Below, in pieces: positions 26,738 to 34,160 of a stretch of 64,000 bases of DNA; position 1 is the stretch's first letter; each line of letters starts with the position of its first letter. Origin of the DNA: CAWJMD01 sp963845675. Lineage in GTDB: Bacteria; Actinomycetota; Actinomycetes; Actinomycetales; CAWJMD01. The DNA lies in the NCBI GenBank assembly GCA_963845675.1, contig CAWJSX010000005.1, positions 731,229-795,228 of the forward strand. The letters run 5' to 3'. The notes under the pieces were generated by a model, which did not search any database, was not told the DNA's origin, and saw only the letters and a list, made by a program, of their open reading frames with translations. A program made the position numbers and the translations under genes.

Positions 26738-28288
26738 ATGACCCACCCCCGCGACCCCAAGGTGCAGGCACTCCGTGAGCGGCTCGTGGCCGCCTACGCC
26801 GCGTCCGACGCGCCCACCGACAAGGCTGCCGAGAAGCTCGCCGGGCAGAACAAGCTGTACGTGCGCGACCGCATCTCGCTCCTCGTCGACGACGGCAGCT
26901 TCGTCGAGGACGGCCGGTACGCCAACGCCCTCGCGGAGGGCCTGCCGGCGGACGGCGTGGTCACCGGGCGCGGCACCGTCGACGGCCGTCCCGTGGTCGT
27001 CGTCGCGAACGACCCGACCGTCAAGGCCGGTTCGTGGGGCGCCCGCACCGTCGAGAAGATCATCCGGGCGACCGAGACGGCGCTCCGCGAGGAGCTGCCG
27101 GTCTTCTGGCTGATCGACTCCGCGGGCGCGCGGATCACCGACCAGGTCGACCTCTTCCCCGGCCGGCGCGGGGCGGGGCGGATCTTCAAGAACCAGGTCG
27201 CGCTCTCGGGTCGCGTGCCGCAGATCTGCTGCCTGTTCGGCCCGAGCGCCGCCGGGGGCGCGTACATCCCGGCGTTCACCGACTGCGTGATCATGGTCGA
27301 GGGCAACGCGTCGATGTACCTGGGCAGCCCGCGCATGGCCGAGATGGTCGTGGGCGAGATCGTCTCCCTCGAGGACATGGGCGGTGCGCGGATGCACTGC
27401 ACGGTGTCGGGCTGTGGCGACCTGCTCGCCCACGACGACGCCGACGCCATCGAGCAGGCACGCCTGGTGTTCTCCTACCTGCCCTCCTCGTGGCGCCACG
27501 ACCCGCCGACGTACGCCGCCGAGCCGCCGTCGGTCGAGCTAGACGACGACACCGTCCCCGAGGTCGAGAGCCAGCCCTTCGACGTGCACGACGTCATCGA
27601 CGGGCTGGTCGACGACGACTCGTTCTTCGAGATCAAGCCGCTGTTCGCCCCCGAGCTGGTGGTCGGGTTCGGTCGGATGGACGGGCGCAGCGTCGGCATC
27701 GTCGCGAACAACTCCGCCGTCAAGGGCGGCGTGCTCTTCGGTGACAGCGCCGACAAGGCAGCGCGTTTCATCTGGTGGTGCGACGCGTTCAACGTGCCGC
27801 TCGTGTACCTCTCCGACGTGCCCGGGTTCATGATCGGGTCGGAGGTCGAGCGTGCCGGCATCATCAGGCACGGGGCGAAGATGATCACCGCGGTGTCGGA
27901 GGCGACCGTGCCGCAGGTGTGCGTGGTGATCCGCAAGTCGTACGGCGCGGGCCTCTACGCCATGGCCGGGCCGGGCTTCGGTCCCGACGCGACGCTCGCG
28001 CTGCCGACGGCCCGCATCGCGGTGATGGGCCCCGAGGCCGCCGTGAACGCGGTGTACGCCGGCAAGATCGCTGCCATCGAGGACCCGGACGAGCGCGCGG
28101 CCTTCGTCGCGGCCCGTCGTACCGAGTACGAGCTCGACATCGACCTGGAACGCCTCGCGAGCGAGCTCGTGCTCGACGGCATCGTGCAGCCCGCCGACCT
28201 GCGCCGTGAGGTGTCAGCGCGGCTGCGCTACGCCGCCGGTCGCGACCGGGCCTTCAGCGACCGACGTCACGGGGTGCCCCCGGTCTGA
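26738..28288 (+). CDS. Acyl-CoA carboxylase beta subunit (carboxyltransferase)
   Basis: A 516-residue crotonase-fold carboxyltransferase. The acyl-CoA half has DSAGARITDQVDLFPGRRGAGRIF and the oxyanion-type GPSAAGGAYIPAFTDC; the carboxybiotin half has LVYLSDVPGFMIGSEVERAGIIRHGAK and KSYGAGLYAMAGPGFGPD. It is closer in build to methylcrotonyl-type AccD1/LiuB proteins than to AccD5. No biotinylated subunit accompanies it directly; AccA3 across the regulator is the nearest. Its last 22 bp overlap the 3' end of maf on the other strand. Confidence 0.9.
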   Translation: MTHPRDPKVQALRERLVAAYAASDAPTDKAAEKLAGQNKLYVRDRISLLVDDGSFVEDGRYANALAEGLPADGVVTGRGTVDGRPVVVVANDPTVKAGSWGARTVEKIIRATETALREELPVFWLIDSAGARITDQVDLFPGRRGAGRIFKNQVALSGRVPQICCLFGPSAAGGAYIPAFTDCVIMVEGNASMYLGSPRMAEMVVGEIVSLEDMGGARMHCTVSGCGDLLAHDDADAIEQARLVFSYLPSSWRHDPPTYAAEPPSVELDDDTVPEVESQPFDVHDVIDGLVDDDSFFEIKPLFAPELVVGFGRMDGRSVGIVANNSAVKGGVLFGDSADKAARFIWWCDAFNVPLVYLSDVPGFMIGSEVERAGIIRHGAKMITAVSEATVPQVCVVIRKSYGAGLYAMAGPGFGPDATLALPTARIAVMGPEAAVNAVYAGKIAAIEDPDERAAFVAARRTEYELDIDLERLASELVLDGIVQPADLRREVSARLRYAAGRDRAFSDRRHGVPPV

Positions 28289-28908
28289 CCGGCCCACAGC
28301 GACGGCCAGCTGATCCCGAGCTCGGCGAGCAGGTCACGCAGCACCGGCAGGCTGAGCCCGACGACGTTGTGGTGGTCGCCCTCCAGGCCGCGGACGAAGG
28401 GCCCTCCGAGGCCGTCGACCGTGAAGGCCCCCGCAACACGAAGGGGTTCGCCGGTCGCGACGTACGCGTCGACGTCATCGTCGGAGAGGTCGGCGAAGTG
28501 CACGGTGGTCGACGCGGCCACGCCGAGCGTTCCGCCCGTCCCGCCGTCCAGCCTCTCGTCGACGACCCAGTGGCCGGTGTGCAGCACGCCGCTCCGGGCG
28601 CGCATCCGTCGCCAGCGGGCCACGGCCTCCGCGGCGTCTGCGGGCTTGCCGTGCACCTCGCCGTCCAGCTCCAGCACCGAGTCGCACCCGAGCACCACCG
28701 CGTCGTCGGGCAGCTCGTCGCGCGCCGCGACGTCCTCGGCCTTCGCGCGTGCCAGGAGGAGCGCGGTGGCGGCCGGGTCCGTGACGCCGTGGCGGGCGAC
28801 GACCTCGTCCTCGTCCACGCCGGAGACGACGACGAGAGGGTGCACTCCGGCCGACCGGAGGGTCGCCAGGCGGGCGGGGGACGCGGAGGCGAGGACGAGG
28901 CAGGTCAC
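28267..28908 (-). CDS. maf: Maf-like nucleoside triphosphate pyrophosphatase
   Basis: A 213-residue house-cleaning pyrophosphatase that hydrolyses dTTP/UTP or modified nucleotides. LVLASASPARLATLRSAGV at the N-terminus is the phosphate-binding SxSxxR motif; DDAVVLGCDSVLELDGEVHGKP carries the catalytic Asp, and DDDVDAYVATGEPLRVAGAFTV with GGPFVRGLEGDHHNVVGL ends the family pattern. GTG 28908 is preceded by TAGCGT 7 nt away, pointing to a leaderless message. In many actinomycetes maf lies next to accE5 and accD5, as it does here apart from two genes. Confidence 0.92.
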   Translation of the reverse strand: MTCLVLASASPARLATLRSAGVHPLVVVSGVDEDEVVARHGVTDPAATALLLARAKAEDVAARDELPDDAVVLGCDSVLELDGEVHGKPADAAEAVARWRRMRARSGVLHTGHWVVDERLDGGTGGTLGVAASTTVHFADLSDDDVDAYVATGEPLRVAGAFTVDGLGGPFVRGLEGDHHNVVGLSLPVLRDLLAELGISWPSLWAGQTGGTP

Positions 28909-28915
28909 CGGCGAG

Positions 28916-28921
28916 ACGCTA
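28916..28921 (-). promoter_or_regulatory. Probable -10 element (TAGCGT), leaderless, for maf
   Basis: On the minus strand TAGCGT is followed by 7 nt and GTG 28908. A 19-bp palindrome lies just upstream over the -35 position. Confidence 0.55.
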
Positions 28922-28928
28922 GCCGCAC

Positions 28929-28947
28929 GGTCACGAACGCCGTGACC
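28929..28947. promoter_or_regulatory. 19-bp palindrome over the maf -35 region
   Basis: GGTCACG and CGTGACC are separated by 5 nt. The centre lies about 17 nt upstream of the maf -10 element. It could be a repressor operator, or a terminator for the DUF885 gene, which ends at 29099 on the same strand. Confidence 0.4.
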
Positions 28948-28989
28948 CGGCGCCGGACGGAGTGACCGCCCGACGCCGGGTCGACCGGG

Positions 28990-29055
28990 TCAGTGGTTCG
29001 CGCCCAGGGGCTCTCGGCGGCCGAGGACGACGCCGAGGACGAGGGAGATGAGCAC
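28990..29055 (-). CDS. Possible 21-residue hydrophobic peptide
   Basis: A tiny frame (GTG 29055 to TGA) encodes a hydrophobic run ISLVLGVVLG followed by RREPLGANH. It lies in the 190-bp gap between maf and the DUF885 gene. There is no clear ribosome binding site. The hydrophobic-then-basic pattern is suggestive of a small membrane peptide, but chance is a fair explanation. Confidence 0.2.
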   Translation of the reverse strand: MLISLVLGVVLGRREPLGANH

Positions 29056-29098
29056 TTGTCGCGTGCGTCACATCCGTGCGCTACCGGGACGGGGTGCG

Positions 29099-30817
29099 TC
29101 AGCGGACGAGGGCGTCCTTGAGCACGTCCAGGCCGACGGACCCGATGTCGAGCGCGCGCCGGTGGAACGTCTTGAGGTCGAAGGCTCCTGCTTCCCGCTC
29201 GCGCACCTCGTCCCGGATCTGGAGCCACAGGCGCTCGCCCACCTTGTAGGCGGGGGCCTGGCCGGGCCACCCCAGGTACCGCAGGTGCTCGAAGACGAGG
29301 AAGTCGCGGTCCTGGCGGGTGTGCGTGGTCATGAACTGCCACAGCTTGTCGGCGTCCCAGCTCCCGCCACCCACGTCCGCCGGCGCCTCGAAACCGCAGT
29401 GCAGGCCGATGTCGCCGACGACCCGCATAGCGCGCAGCGCCGACCCGTCGAGCATCCCCAGGCGGTCCGCCGGGTCGTCGAGGTACCCCAGGTCCGCCAT
29501 CAGCCGCTCGGCGTAGAGCGCCCAGCCCTCGCCGTGACCGGACGTCCAGCACATCAGCCGGCGCCATCGGTTGAGCAGCTCCGACCGCACCAGGGTCTGC
29601 GCCACCTGCAGGTGGTGGCCCGGTACTCCTTCGTGGAAGACCGTCGTCGTCTCGCGCCAGGTGTCGAAGGCGCTCACGCCGTCGGGCACCGACCACCACA
29701 TGCGGCCGGGCCGGCTGAAGTCCTCGCTGGGCGCGGTGTAGTAGATCCCCCCGGTGTTGGTCGGCGCGATGCGGCACTCGAGGGTGCGCACCTGCGCCGG
29801 GATGTCGAAGTGCGTGTCCGCCAGGTCGGCCACCGCCTGGTCCGAGCGCTGCTGCATCCAGTCTCGGAAGGCCTCGGTGCCCCGGATCCGCTTCGACGGG
29901 TCGGCCTCGAGGTGGGCCACGGCGTCGTCGACGCTTCCGCCGGGCACGATCCGGTCGCTCACGGCGGCCATCTCGGCCTCGATGCGCGCGAGCTCCTCCT
30001 GACCCCAGTGGTAGGTCTCCTCGAGGTCGATCTCCGCGCCGACGTGGTATCGCGACCACAGCGCGTAGACCTCGCGGCCGCAGGCGTCTTCCTCCCGCGC
30101 GACGGCCAGCACCTCCGTGCCCAGCGTGCGGGCCAGCTCCTCGTACGCGACGGCAGCGGCCTGCGCCCCTTCGGCGAGGTCCTTCGCGAGGGCCGGGGCT
30201 GCCTCTGCGCCATCGGGTCTCGCCTGATCGGTCAGTCGGGCGAAGTAGCCGTTCGATCGGTCTGCGTGACGTCGGCACTGCGCGACGACGGCCTCGACCT
30301 GCCGGCGCGCCGGCCGGTCTCCCGTGGCGATCGCATGGCGGAGCCCCTCGAGGTACCCGCGGGTCGCCTCGGGCATCGCGCTCATGCGACGGGCGATCGT
30401 CGCCCAGTGGTCCGCCGTCTCGCTCGGCATCAGGTCGAAGGCGTCGCGCAGGCCCTGGGCCGGTGAGTCGATCACGTCGAGCGGACCGTAGTCGAGGCCG
30501 GCGTCGTGGATCTCCAGCTCGAGCCCGAGCCGCTCCCGCATCGCGGCGACCGTGACCTCGTCGACCGCGTCGACCGGCTCGAGGGTGGCCAGCTCGGCCA
30601 GCAGAGCACGGCTCGCCGCGGCGCGGGCGTCGACGCCCTCCGGCGAGAGGTCGGTCAGCCTGTCGTCGTGACCGTCGACGCCGATCGTGGTCGCGAGCAG
30701 CGGGTCGAGCTGGCACATCGTCTCGACGTAGCGGTTCGCCAGGGCGTCGATCGCGGACGGTGTGCGGGCGCCGGAGCCGCCCGCGGTGGCAGCGGCGCTG
30801 CCGACGTCGGAGGTCAT
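29099..30817 (-). CDS. DUF885 family protein (metallopeptidase-like)
   Basis: A 572-residue protein of the DUF885 family, distantly related to M32/M3 metallopeptidases. The zinc-type motif TTVFHEGVPGHHLQVAQ lies near residue 380, with WTSGHGEGWALYAERLM about 35 residues later supplying the third ligand; NTGGIYYTAPSEDFSRPGRMWW is also typical. No signal peptide is seen, so it is probably cytoplasmic. Peptidase activity has been little tested in this family. ATG 30817 is chosen because TAGGGT stands 7 nt ahead; an in-frame start at 30859 would cross the divergent promoter region. Confidence 0.83.
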   Translation of the reverse strand: MTSDVGSAAATAGGSGARTPSAIDALANRYVETMCQLDPLLATTIGVDGHDDRLTDLSPEGVDARAAASRALLAELATLEPVDAVDEVTVAAMRERLGLELEIHDAGLDYGPLDVIDSPAQGLRDAFDLMPSETADHWATIARRMSAMPEATRGYLEGLRHAIATGDRPARRQVEAVVAQCRRHADRSNGYFARLTDQARPDGAEAAPALAKDLAEGAQAAAVAYEELARTLGTEVLAVAREEDACGREVYALWSRYHVGAEIDLEETYHWGQEELARIEAEMAAVSDRIVPGGSVDDAVAHLEADPSKRIRGTEAFRDWMQQRSDQAVADLADTHFDIPAQVRTLECRIAPTNTGGIYYTAPSEDFSRPGRMWWSVPDGVSAFDTWRETTTVFHEGVPGHHLQVAQTLVRSELLNRWRRLMCWTSGHGEGWALYAERLMADLGYLDDPADRLGMLDGSALRAMRVVGDIGLHCGFEAPADVGGGSWDADKLWQFMTTHTRQDRDFLVFEHLRYLGWPGQAPAYKVGERLWLQIRDEVREREAGAFDLKTFHRRALDIGSVGLDVLKDALVR

Positions 30818-30824
30818 GGCGGTG

Positions 30825-30830
30825 ACCCTA
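30825..30830 (-). promoter_or_regulatory. Probable -10 element (TAGGGT), leaderless, for the DUF885 gene
   Basis: On the minus strand TAGGGT is followed by CACCGCC and ATG 30817, within the 40-bp gap to the divergent VOC gene. Confidence 0.55.
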
Positions 30831-30857
30831 GTGGGCTGTTGTGCAAGGCTGCTCGGC

Positions 30858-31238
30858 ATGTCTCGCGCGACCGGACTGACCCTGACGACCGTGACGCTCG
30901 ATGCCCCCGACCCCGGTGCCCTGGCGGCGTTCTACGGCCGGCTGCTGGGATGGGAGATCGGCACCGACGAACCCGACTGGGTCACGTTGCGCCATCCCGA
31001 CGGAGGGGTGGGGCTCGCGTTCCAGCAGGAGGTCGACTACGTGGCGCCGGTGTGGCCCGCAGCTCCTGGTGACCCGCAGAAGATGGTGCACCTGGAGATC
31101 CTGGCCACCGACCTGGAGAGCGGCGTCGCCCACGCCGTCGAGTGCGGAGCCACGGTCGCCCGCCACCAGCCGCAGGAGCACGTCAGGGTGTGCCTCGACC
31201 CGGCGGGTCACCCGTTCTGCGTGTGGGTGGAGGAGTAG
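30858..31238 (+). CDS. VOC (glyoxalase/bleomycin-resistance-like) family protein
   Basis: A 126-residue protein with two beta-alpha-beta-beta-beta repeats: LTLTTVTLDAPDPGALAAFYGRLLGWE opens the first, and PQKMVHLEILATDLESGVAHAVECGATV opens the second; the end CLDPAGHPFCVWVEE is typical of the Glyoxalase_6 group. The metal-site residues seen in glyoxalase I are not all obvious. Substrate unknown. It starts 40 bp from the divergent DUF885 gene and converges on accE5. Confidence 0.82.
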   Translation: MSRATGLTLTTVTLDAPDPGALAAFYGRLLGWEIGTDEPDWVTLRHPDGGVGLAFQQEVDYVAPVWPAAPGDPQKMVHLEILATDLESGVAHAVECGATVARHQPQEHVRVCLDPAGHPFCVWVEE

Positions 31239-31254
31239 GCGGCGACCAGGGCAC

Positions 31255-31500
31255 TCAGCGCGGCCAGGCGGACGCGCGCCACGCCGTCGGCCCGTGCGGG
31301 AGCGGCTCGCGCACGGTCCGTGAGGGGTCGCTCCACGACGTGCGACCGCTCGACCCGTCGCCTTCACCGACAGCGCCTTCACCGACGGCCCCTCCACCGG
31401 CGGCCGCCGTGAGCACGGCCACCAGCGCCGCGACCTCCTCGTCGGTCGCGTCACCCCGGACCACCCGCAGGCTCGGCCTGGTCCCCTCGTCCCCGCTCAC
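31255..31500 (-). CDS. accE5: Acyl-CoA carboxylase epsilon subunit
   Basis: An 81-residue small protein that stimulates AccA3-AccD5 assembly in actinomycetes. The N-terminus LRVVRGDATDEEVAALVAVLTAA and the C-terminal HGPTAWRASAWPR are the two conserved ends of AccE/PccE proteins. The linker between them contains the duplicated GAVGEG, encoded by a 15-bp tandem repeat. It overlaps accD5 by 4 bp, so the two subunits are co-translated. Confidence 0.9.
   Translation of the reverse strand: MSGDEGTRPSLRVVRGDATDEEVAALVAVLTAAAGGGAVGEGAVGEGDGSSGRTSWSDPSRTVREPLPHGPTAWRASAWPR
31361..31405. repeat. Three degenerate 15-bp tandem units inside accE5
   Basis: CCTTCACCGACAGCG, CCTTCACCGACGGCC and CCTCCACCGGCGGCC follow head to tail. 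They encode the repeated AVGEG-type linker of the epsilon subunit, a place where length can vary without harm. Confidence 0.7.
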
Positions 31501-33140
31501 AGGGGGATGTTCCCGTGCTTCTTCGGGGGCAGCGTCTCGCGCTTGTTGCGCAGCACCCGCAGGGCCTTGACCACCTCGACCCGCGTCCGCGACGGCGCGA
31601 TCACGGCGTCGACGTAGCCGCGCTCAGCGGCGGTGTAGGGGTTGGCGAGGGTGTCCTCGTACTCGGTGACGAACCGCTGACGCGCCGCCTCGACGTCCTC
31701 GCCGCGCTCGGCCGCCTGCTTCAGCTCCGACCGGTAGAGGATGTTGACCGCGCCCTGGGCGCCCATCACCGCGATCTGGGCGGTCGGCCACGCCAGGTTG
31801 AGGTCGGCGCCGAGGTGCTTGGACCCCATCACGTCGTACGCGCCGCCGTAGGCCTTGCGCGTGATCACCGTGACCTTCGGGACGGTGGCCTCCGCGTAGG
31901 CGTAGATCAGCTTCGCTCCGCGGCGGATGATGCCGTTCCACTCCTGGTCGGTGCCGGGCAGGAAGCCGGGCACGTCCACGAAGGTCAGCACGGGCACGTT
32001 GAACGCGTCGCACGTGCGCACGAAGCGGGCGGCCTTCTCGCTCGCGTCGATGTCCAGGGTGCCGGCGAACTGCATCGGCTGGTTGGCCACGACGCCGACG
32101 GAGCGACCCTCCACCCGTCCGAAGCCGCAGAGGATGTTCGGCGCGAAGAGCGGCTGCACCTCGAGGAAGTCGGCGTCGTCGAGCACGTGCTCGATCACCG
32201 TGTGCATGTCGTACGGGGTGTTCGCCGAGTCGGGGACGAAGGTGTCGAGCTCGACGTCGGTCTCGGAGACCTCCAGGTCGACCACCTCGTCGTAGACGGG
32301 CGGGTCCGACAGGTTGTTGCTCGGCAGGTAGCCCAGCAGCTCCTTCACGTAGGCGATGGCGTCGTCCTCGTCGTCGGCGAGGTAGTGCGCCACACCGGAC
32401 TTCGTGTTGTGGGTGCGACCGCCGCCGAGGTCCTCGAAGGCCACGTCCTCCCCGGTGACCGTCTTGATCACGTCAGGTCCCGTGATGAACATGTGCGACG
32501 TCTTGTCGACCATCACCGTGAAGTCGGTGATCGCCGGCGAGTAGACGGCGCCGCCCGCGCAGGGCCCCATGATCAGCGAGATCTGCGGGATCACGCCCGA
32601 CGAGTGGACGTTGCGCTGGAAGATCTCGCCGTACAGGCCGAGGGACACCACGCCCTCCTGGATGCGCGCGCCACCGGAGTCGTTGATGCCGACCATCGGC
32701 ACGCCGGTCTTCATGGCGAGGTCCATCACCTTGACGATCTTCTCGCCGAAGACCTCACCGAGGGAGCCGCCGAACACGGTGAAGTCCTGGGCGAACACGC
32801 AGATCGGCCGGCCGTCGACGGTGCCGTACCCGGTCACGACCCCGTCTCCGTACGGGCGGTTCCCCTGCTGGCCGAAGTTCGTCGAGCGGTGCCGTGCCAG
32901 CTCGTCGAGCTCGGTGAACGACCCCTCGTCGAGGAGCTGCTCGATGCGCTCGCGGGCGGTCTTCTTGCCTCGGGCGTGCTGCTTCTCGACACCTCGCGCC
33001 GACCCGGCGTGGACGGCCTCGTCGATACGGCGCTGCAGGTCGGCGAGCTTGCCCGCCGTGGTGTGCACGTCGGGTCCCTGCGGCTCGGACGACTCCTGGT
33101 CGCCCTGCTGGGTGGCCGACTCGGCGGCTGGCGTGGCCAT
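31497..33140 (-). CDS. accD5: Propionyl/acyl-CoA carboxylase beta subunit
   Basis: A 547-residue carboxyltransferase. Landmarks are ERIEQLLDEGSFTELDELARHRSTNFG, INDSGGARIQEGVVSLGLYGEIF, MGPCAGGAVYSPAITDFTVMV in the acyl-CoA half, and FVDVPGFLPGTDQEWNGIIRRGAKLIYAYAEATVPK plus KAYGGAYDVMGSKHLGADLN in the carboxybiotin half; the Asp that controls substrate size in AccD5/PccB falls in AYDVMGS. With AccA3 and AccE5 it forms propionyl-CoA (and possibly acetyl-CoA) carboxylase making methylmalonyl-CoA. It is divergent from birA, whose product attaches biotin to AccA3. Confidence 0.94.
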   Translation of the reverse strand: MATPAAESATQQGDQESSEPQGPDVHTTAGKLADLQRRIDEAVHAGSARGVEKQHARGKKTARERIEQLLDEGSFTELDELARHRSTNFGQQGNRPYGDGVVTGYGTVDGRPICVFAQDFTVFGGSLGEVFGEKIVKVMDLAMKTGVPMVGINDSGGARIQEGVVSLGLYGEIFQRNVHSSGVIPQISLIMGPCAGGAVYSPAITDFTVMVDKTSHMFITGPDVIKTVTGEDVAFEDLGGGRTHNTKSGVAHYLADDEDDAIAYVKELLGYLPSNNLSDPPVYDEVVDLEVSETDVELDTFVPDSANTPYDMHTVIEHVLDDADFLEVQPLFAPNILCGFGRVEGRSVGVVANQPMQFAGTLDIDASEKAARFVRTCDAFNVPVLTFVDVPGFLPGTDQEWNGIIRRGAKLIYAYAEATVPKVTVITRKAYGGAYDVMGSKHLGADLNLAWPTAQIAVMGAQGAVNILYRSELKQAAERGEDVEAARQRFVTEYEDTLANPYTAAERGYVDAVIAPSRTRVEVVKALRVLRNKRETLPPKKHGNIPL

Positions 33141-33170
33141 CGCTGCGTTTCCTCTCCTCGCGTGGGCCGC

Positions 33171-33176
33171 AGCCTA
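33171..33176 (-). promoter_or_regulatory. Probable -10 element (TAGGCT) for accD5-accE5
   Basis: TAGGCT on the minus strand, 30 nt ahead of ATG 33140; the leader contains GGAGAGG as ribosome binding site. Confidence 0.45.
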
Positions 33177-33235
33177 GTGGCGCGACGGGCCGGGTCACGG
33201 CGGCGGTCGACCGCGGCCCACGACGTACGCGCCCC

Positions 33236-33241
33236 TACGCT
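33236..33241 (+). promoter_or_regulatory. Probable -10 element (TACGCT), leaderless, for birA
   Basis: TACGCTGACGGCC runs directly into ATG 33249. The same thirteen bases stand before the glycosyltransferase start at 54720. Confidence 0.55.
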
Positions 33242-33248
33242 GACGGCC

Positions 33249-34160
33249 ATGACCGAGCCGACGCCGGGCGAGGAACGCTGGGGCGACCTCGACCGTCCTC
33301 CGCTGCGTGTCGAGGCACTCCGGCGGGCGCTGCTGTCGCCGGACGGTCCTCTCGCGCGCCTCGACCTCGTGGACCGGACGGGGTCGACCAACGCCGACCT
33401 CGTCGCCTCGGTGAGCCGTCCGCGGACCTCGGCACCGGGAGGAGTGGACGACTGGCCGCACCTGTCGGCGCTCGTCGCCGACCACCAGGACGCCGGTCGG
33501 GGCCGGCTGGGACGTGCCTGGGAGACGCCTCCCCGCTCGTCGCTCACCTTCTCGCTGCTGCTGAGACCCGATGACGTCCCGGTCTCGGAGTGGTCCTGGG
33601 TGCCGCTGGTCGCCGGTCTCGCCGTCGTCCGGACGCTCCGCGCCACGGCGGGTGTCCAGGCTGCCCTGAAGTGGCCCAACGACGTGCTGGTCGGTGAGCC
33701 GCCGAAAGCGCGAAAGATCGCCGGCATCCTGTCCGAGGTGGCGACCGGCCCTCGCCCCGCGCTCGTGCTGGGCATCGGTCTCAACGTGACGACGACGGTC
33801 AGGGAGCTACCGGTCACCACGGCGACGTCCCTGCGCATCGAGGGCGCAGCGACGACCGACCGCGACACCGTCCTGCGCGCCCTCGTCCGCGAGCTGGCCG
33901 ATCTCCTCGGCCGCTGGGGCGACCACGGGGGGGACGCCGTCGGGTCCGGTCTCGCCGCCCAGGTCAGGGAGGTCTGCCTGACGCTGGGCCGCCGGGTCAG
34001 GGTCGAGCTGCCCGGCGGCGTTGACAGCGTGATCGGGGTCGCGGAGGGACTCGCCGACGACGGACGGCTGATGGTCCGCGCGTCCGATCGGCTGGTCGGC
34101 GTGGCCGCGGGGGACGTCGTGCACCTGCGCGACGCCGGGCCGGAGGCCGTGCGTGGCTGA
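33249..34160 (+). CDS. birA: Biotin-[acetyl-CoA-carboxylase] ligase
   Basis: A 303-residue biotin protein ligase that adenylates biotin and transfers it to the AccA3 lysine. VDRTGSTNADLVA, the adenylate loop DHQDAGRGRLGRAWETPPRSSL, and KWPNDVLV with ARKIAGILSE are present. There is no N-terminal DNA-binding domain, so it is a monofunctional (group I) ligase. It is divergent from accD5 and overlaps the next gene, an adenylate cyclase, by 8 bp. Confidence 0.94.
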   Translation: MTEPTPGEERWGDLDRPPLRVEALRRALLSPDGPLARLDLVDRTGSTNADLVASVSRPRTSAPGGVDDWPHLSALVADHQDAGRGRLGRAWETPPRSSLTFSLLLRPDDVPVSEWSWVPLVAGLAVVRTLRATAGVQAALKWPNDVLVGEPPKARKIAGILSEVATGPRPALVLGIGLNVTTTVRELPVTTATSLRIEGAATTDRDTVLRALVRELADLLGRWGDHGGDAVGSGLAAQVREVCLTLGRRVRVELPGGVDSVIGVAEGLADDGRLMVRASDRLVGVAAGDVVHLRDAGPEAVRG

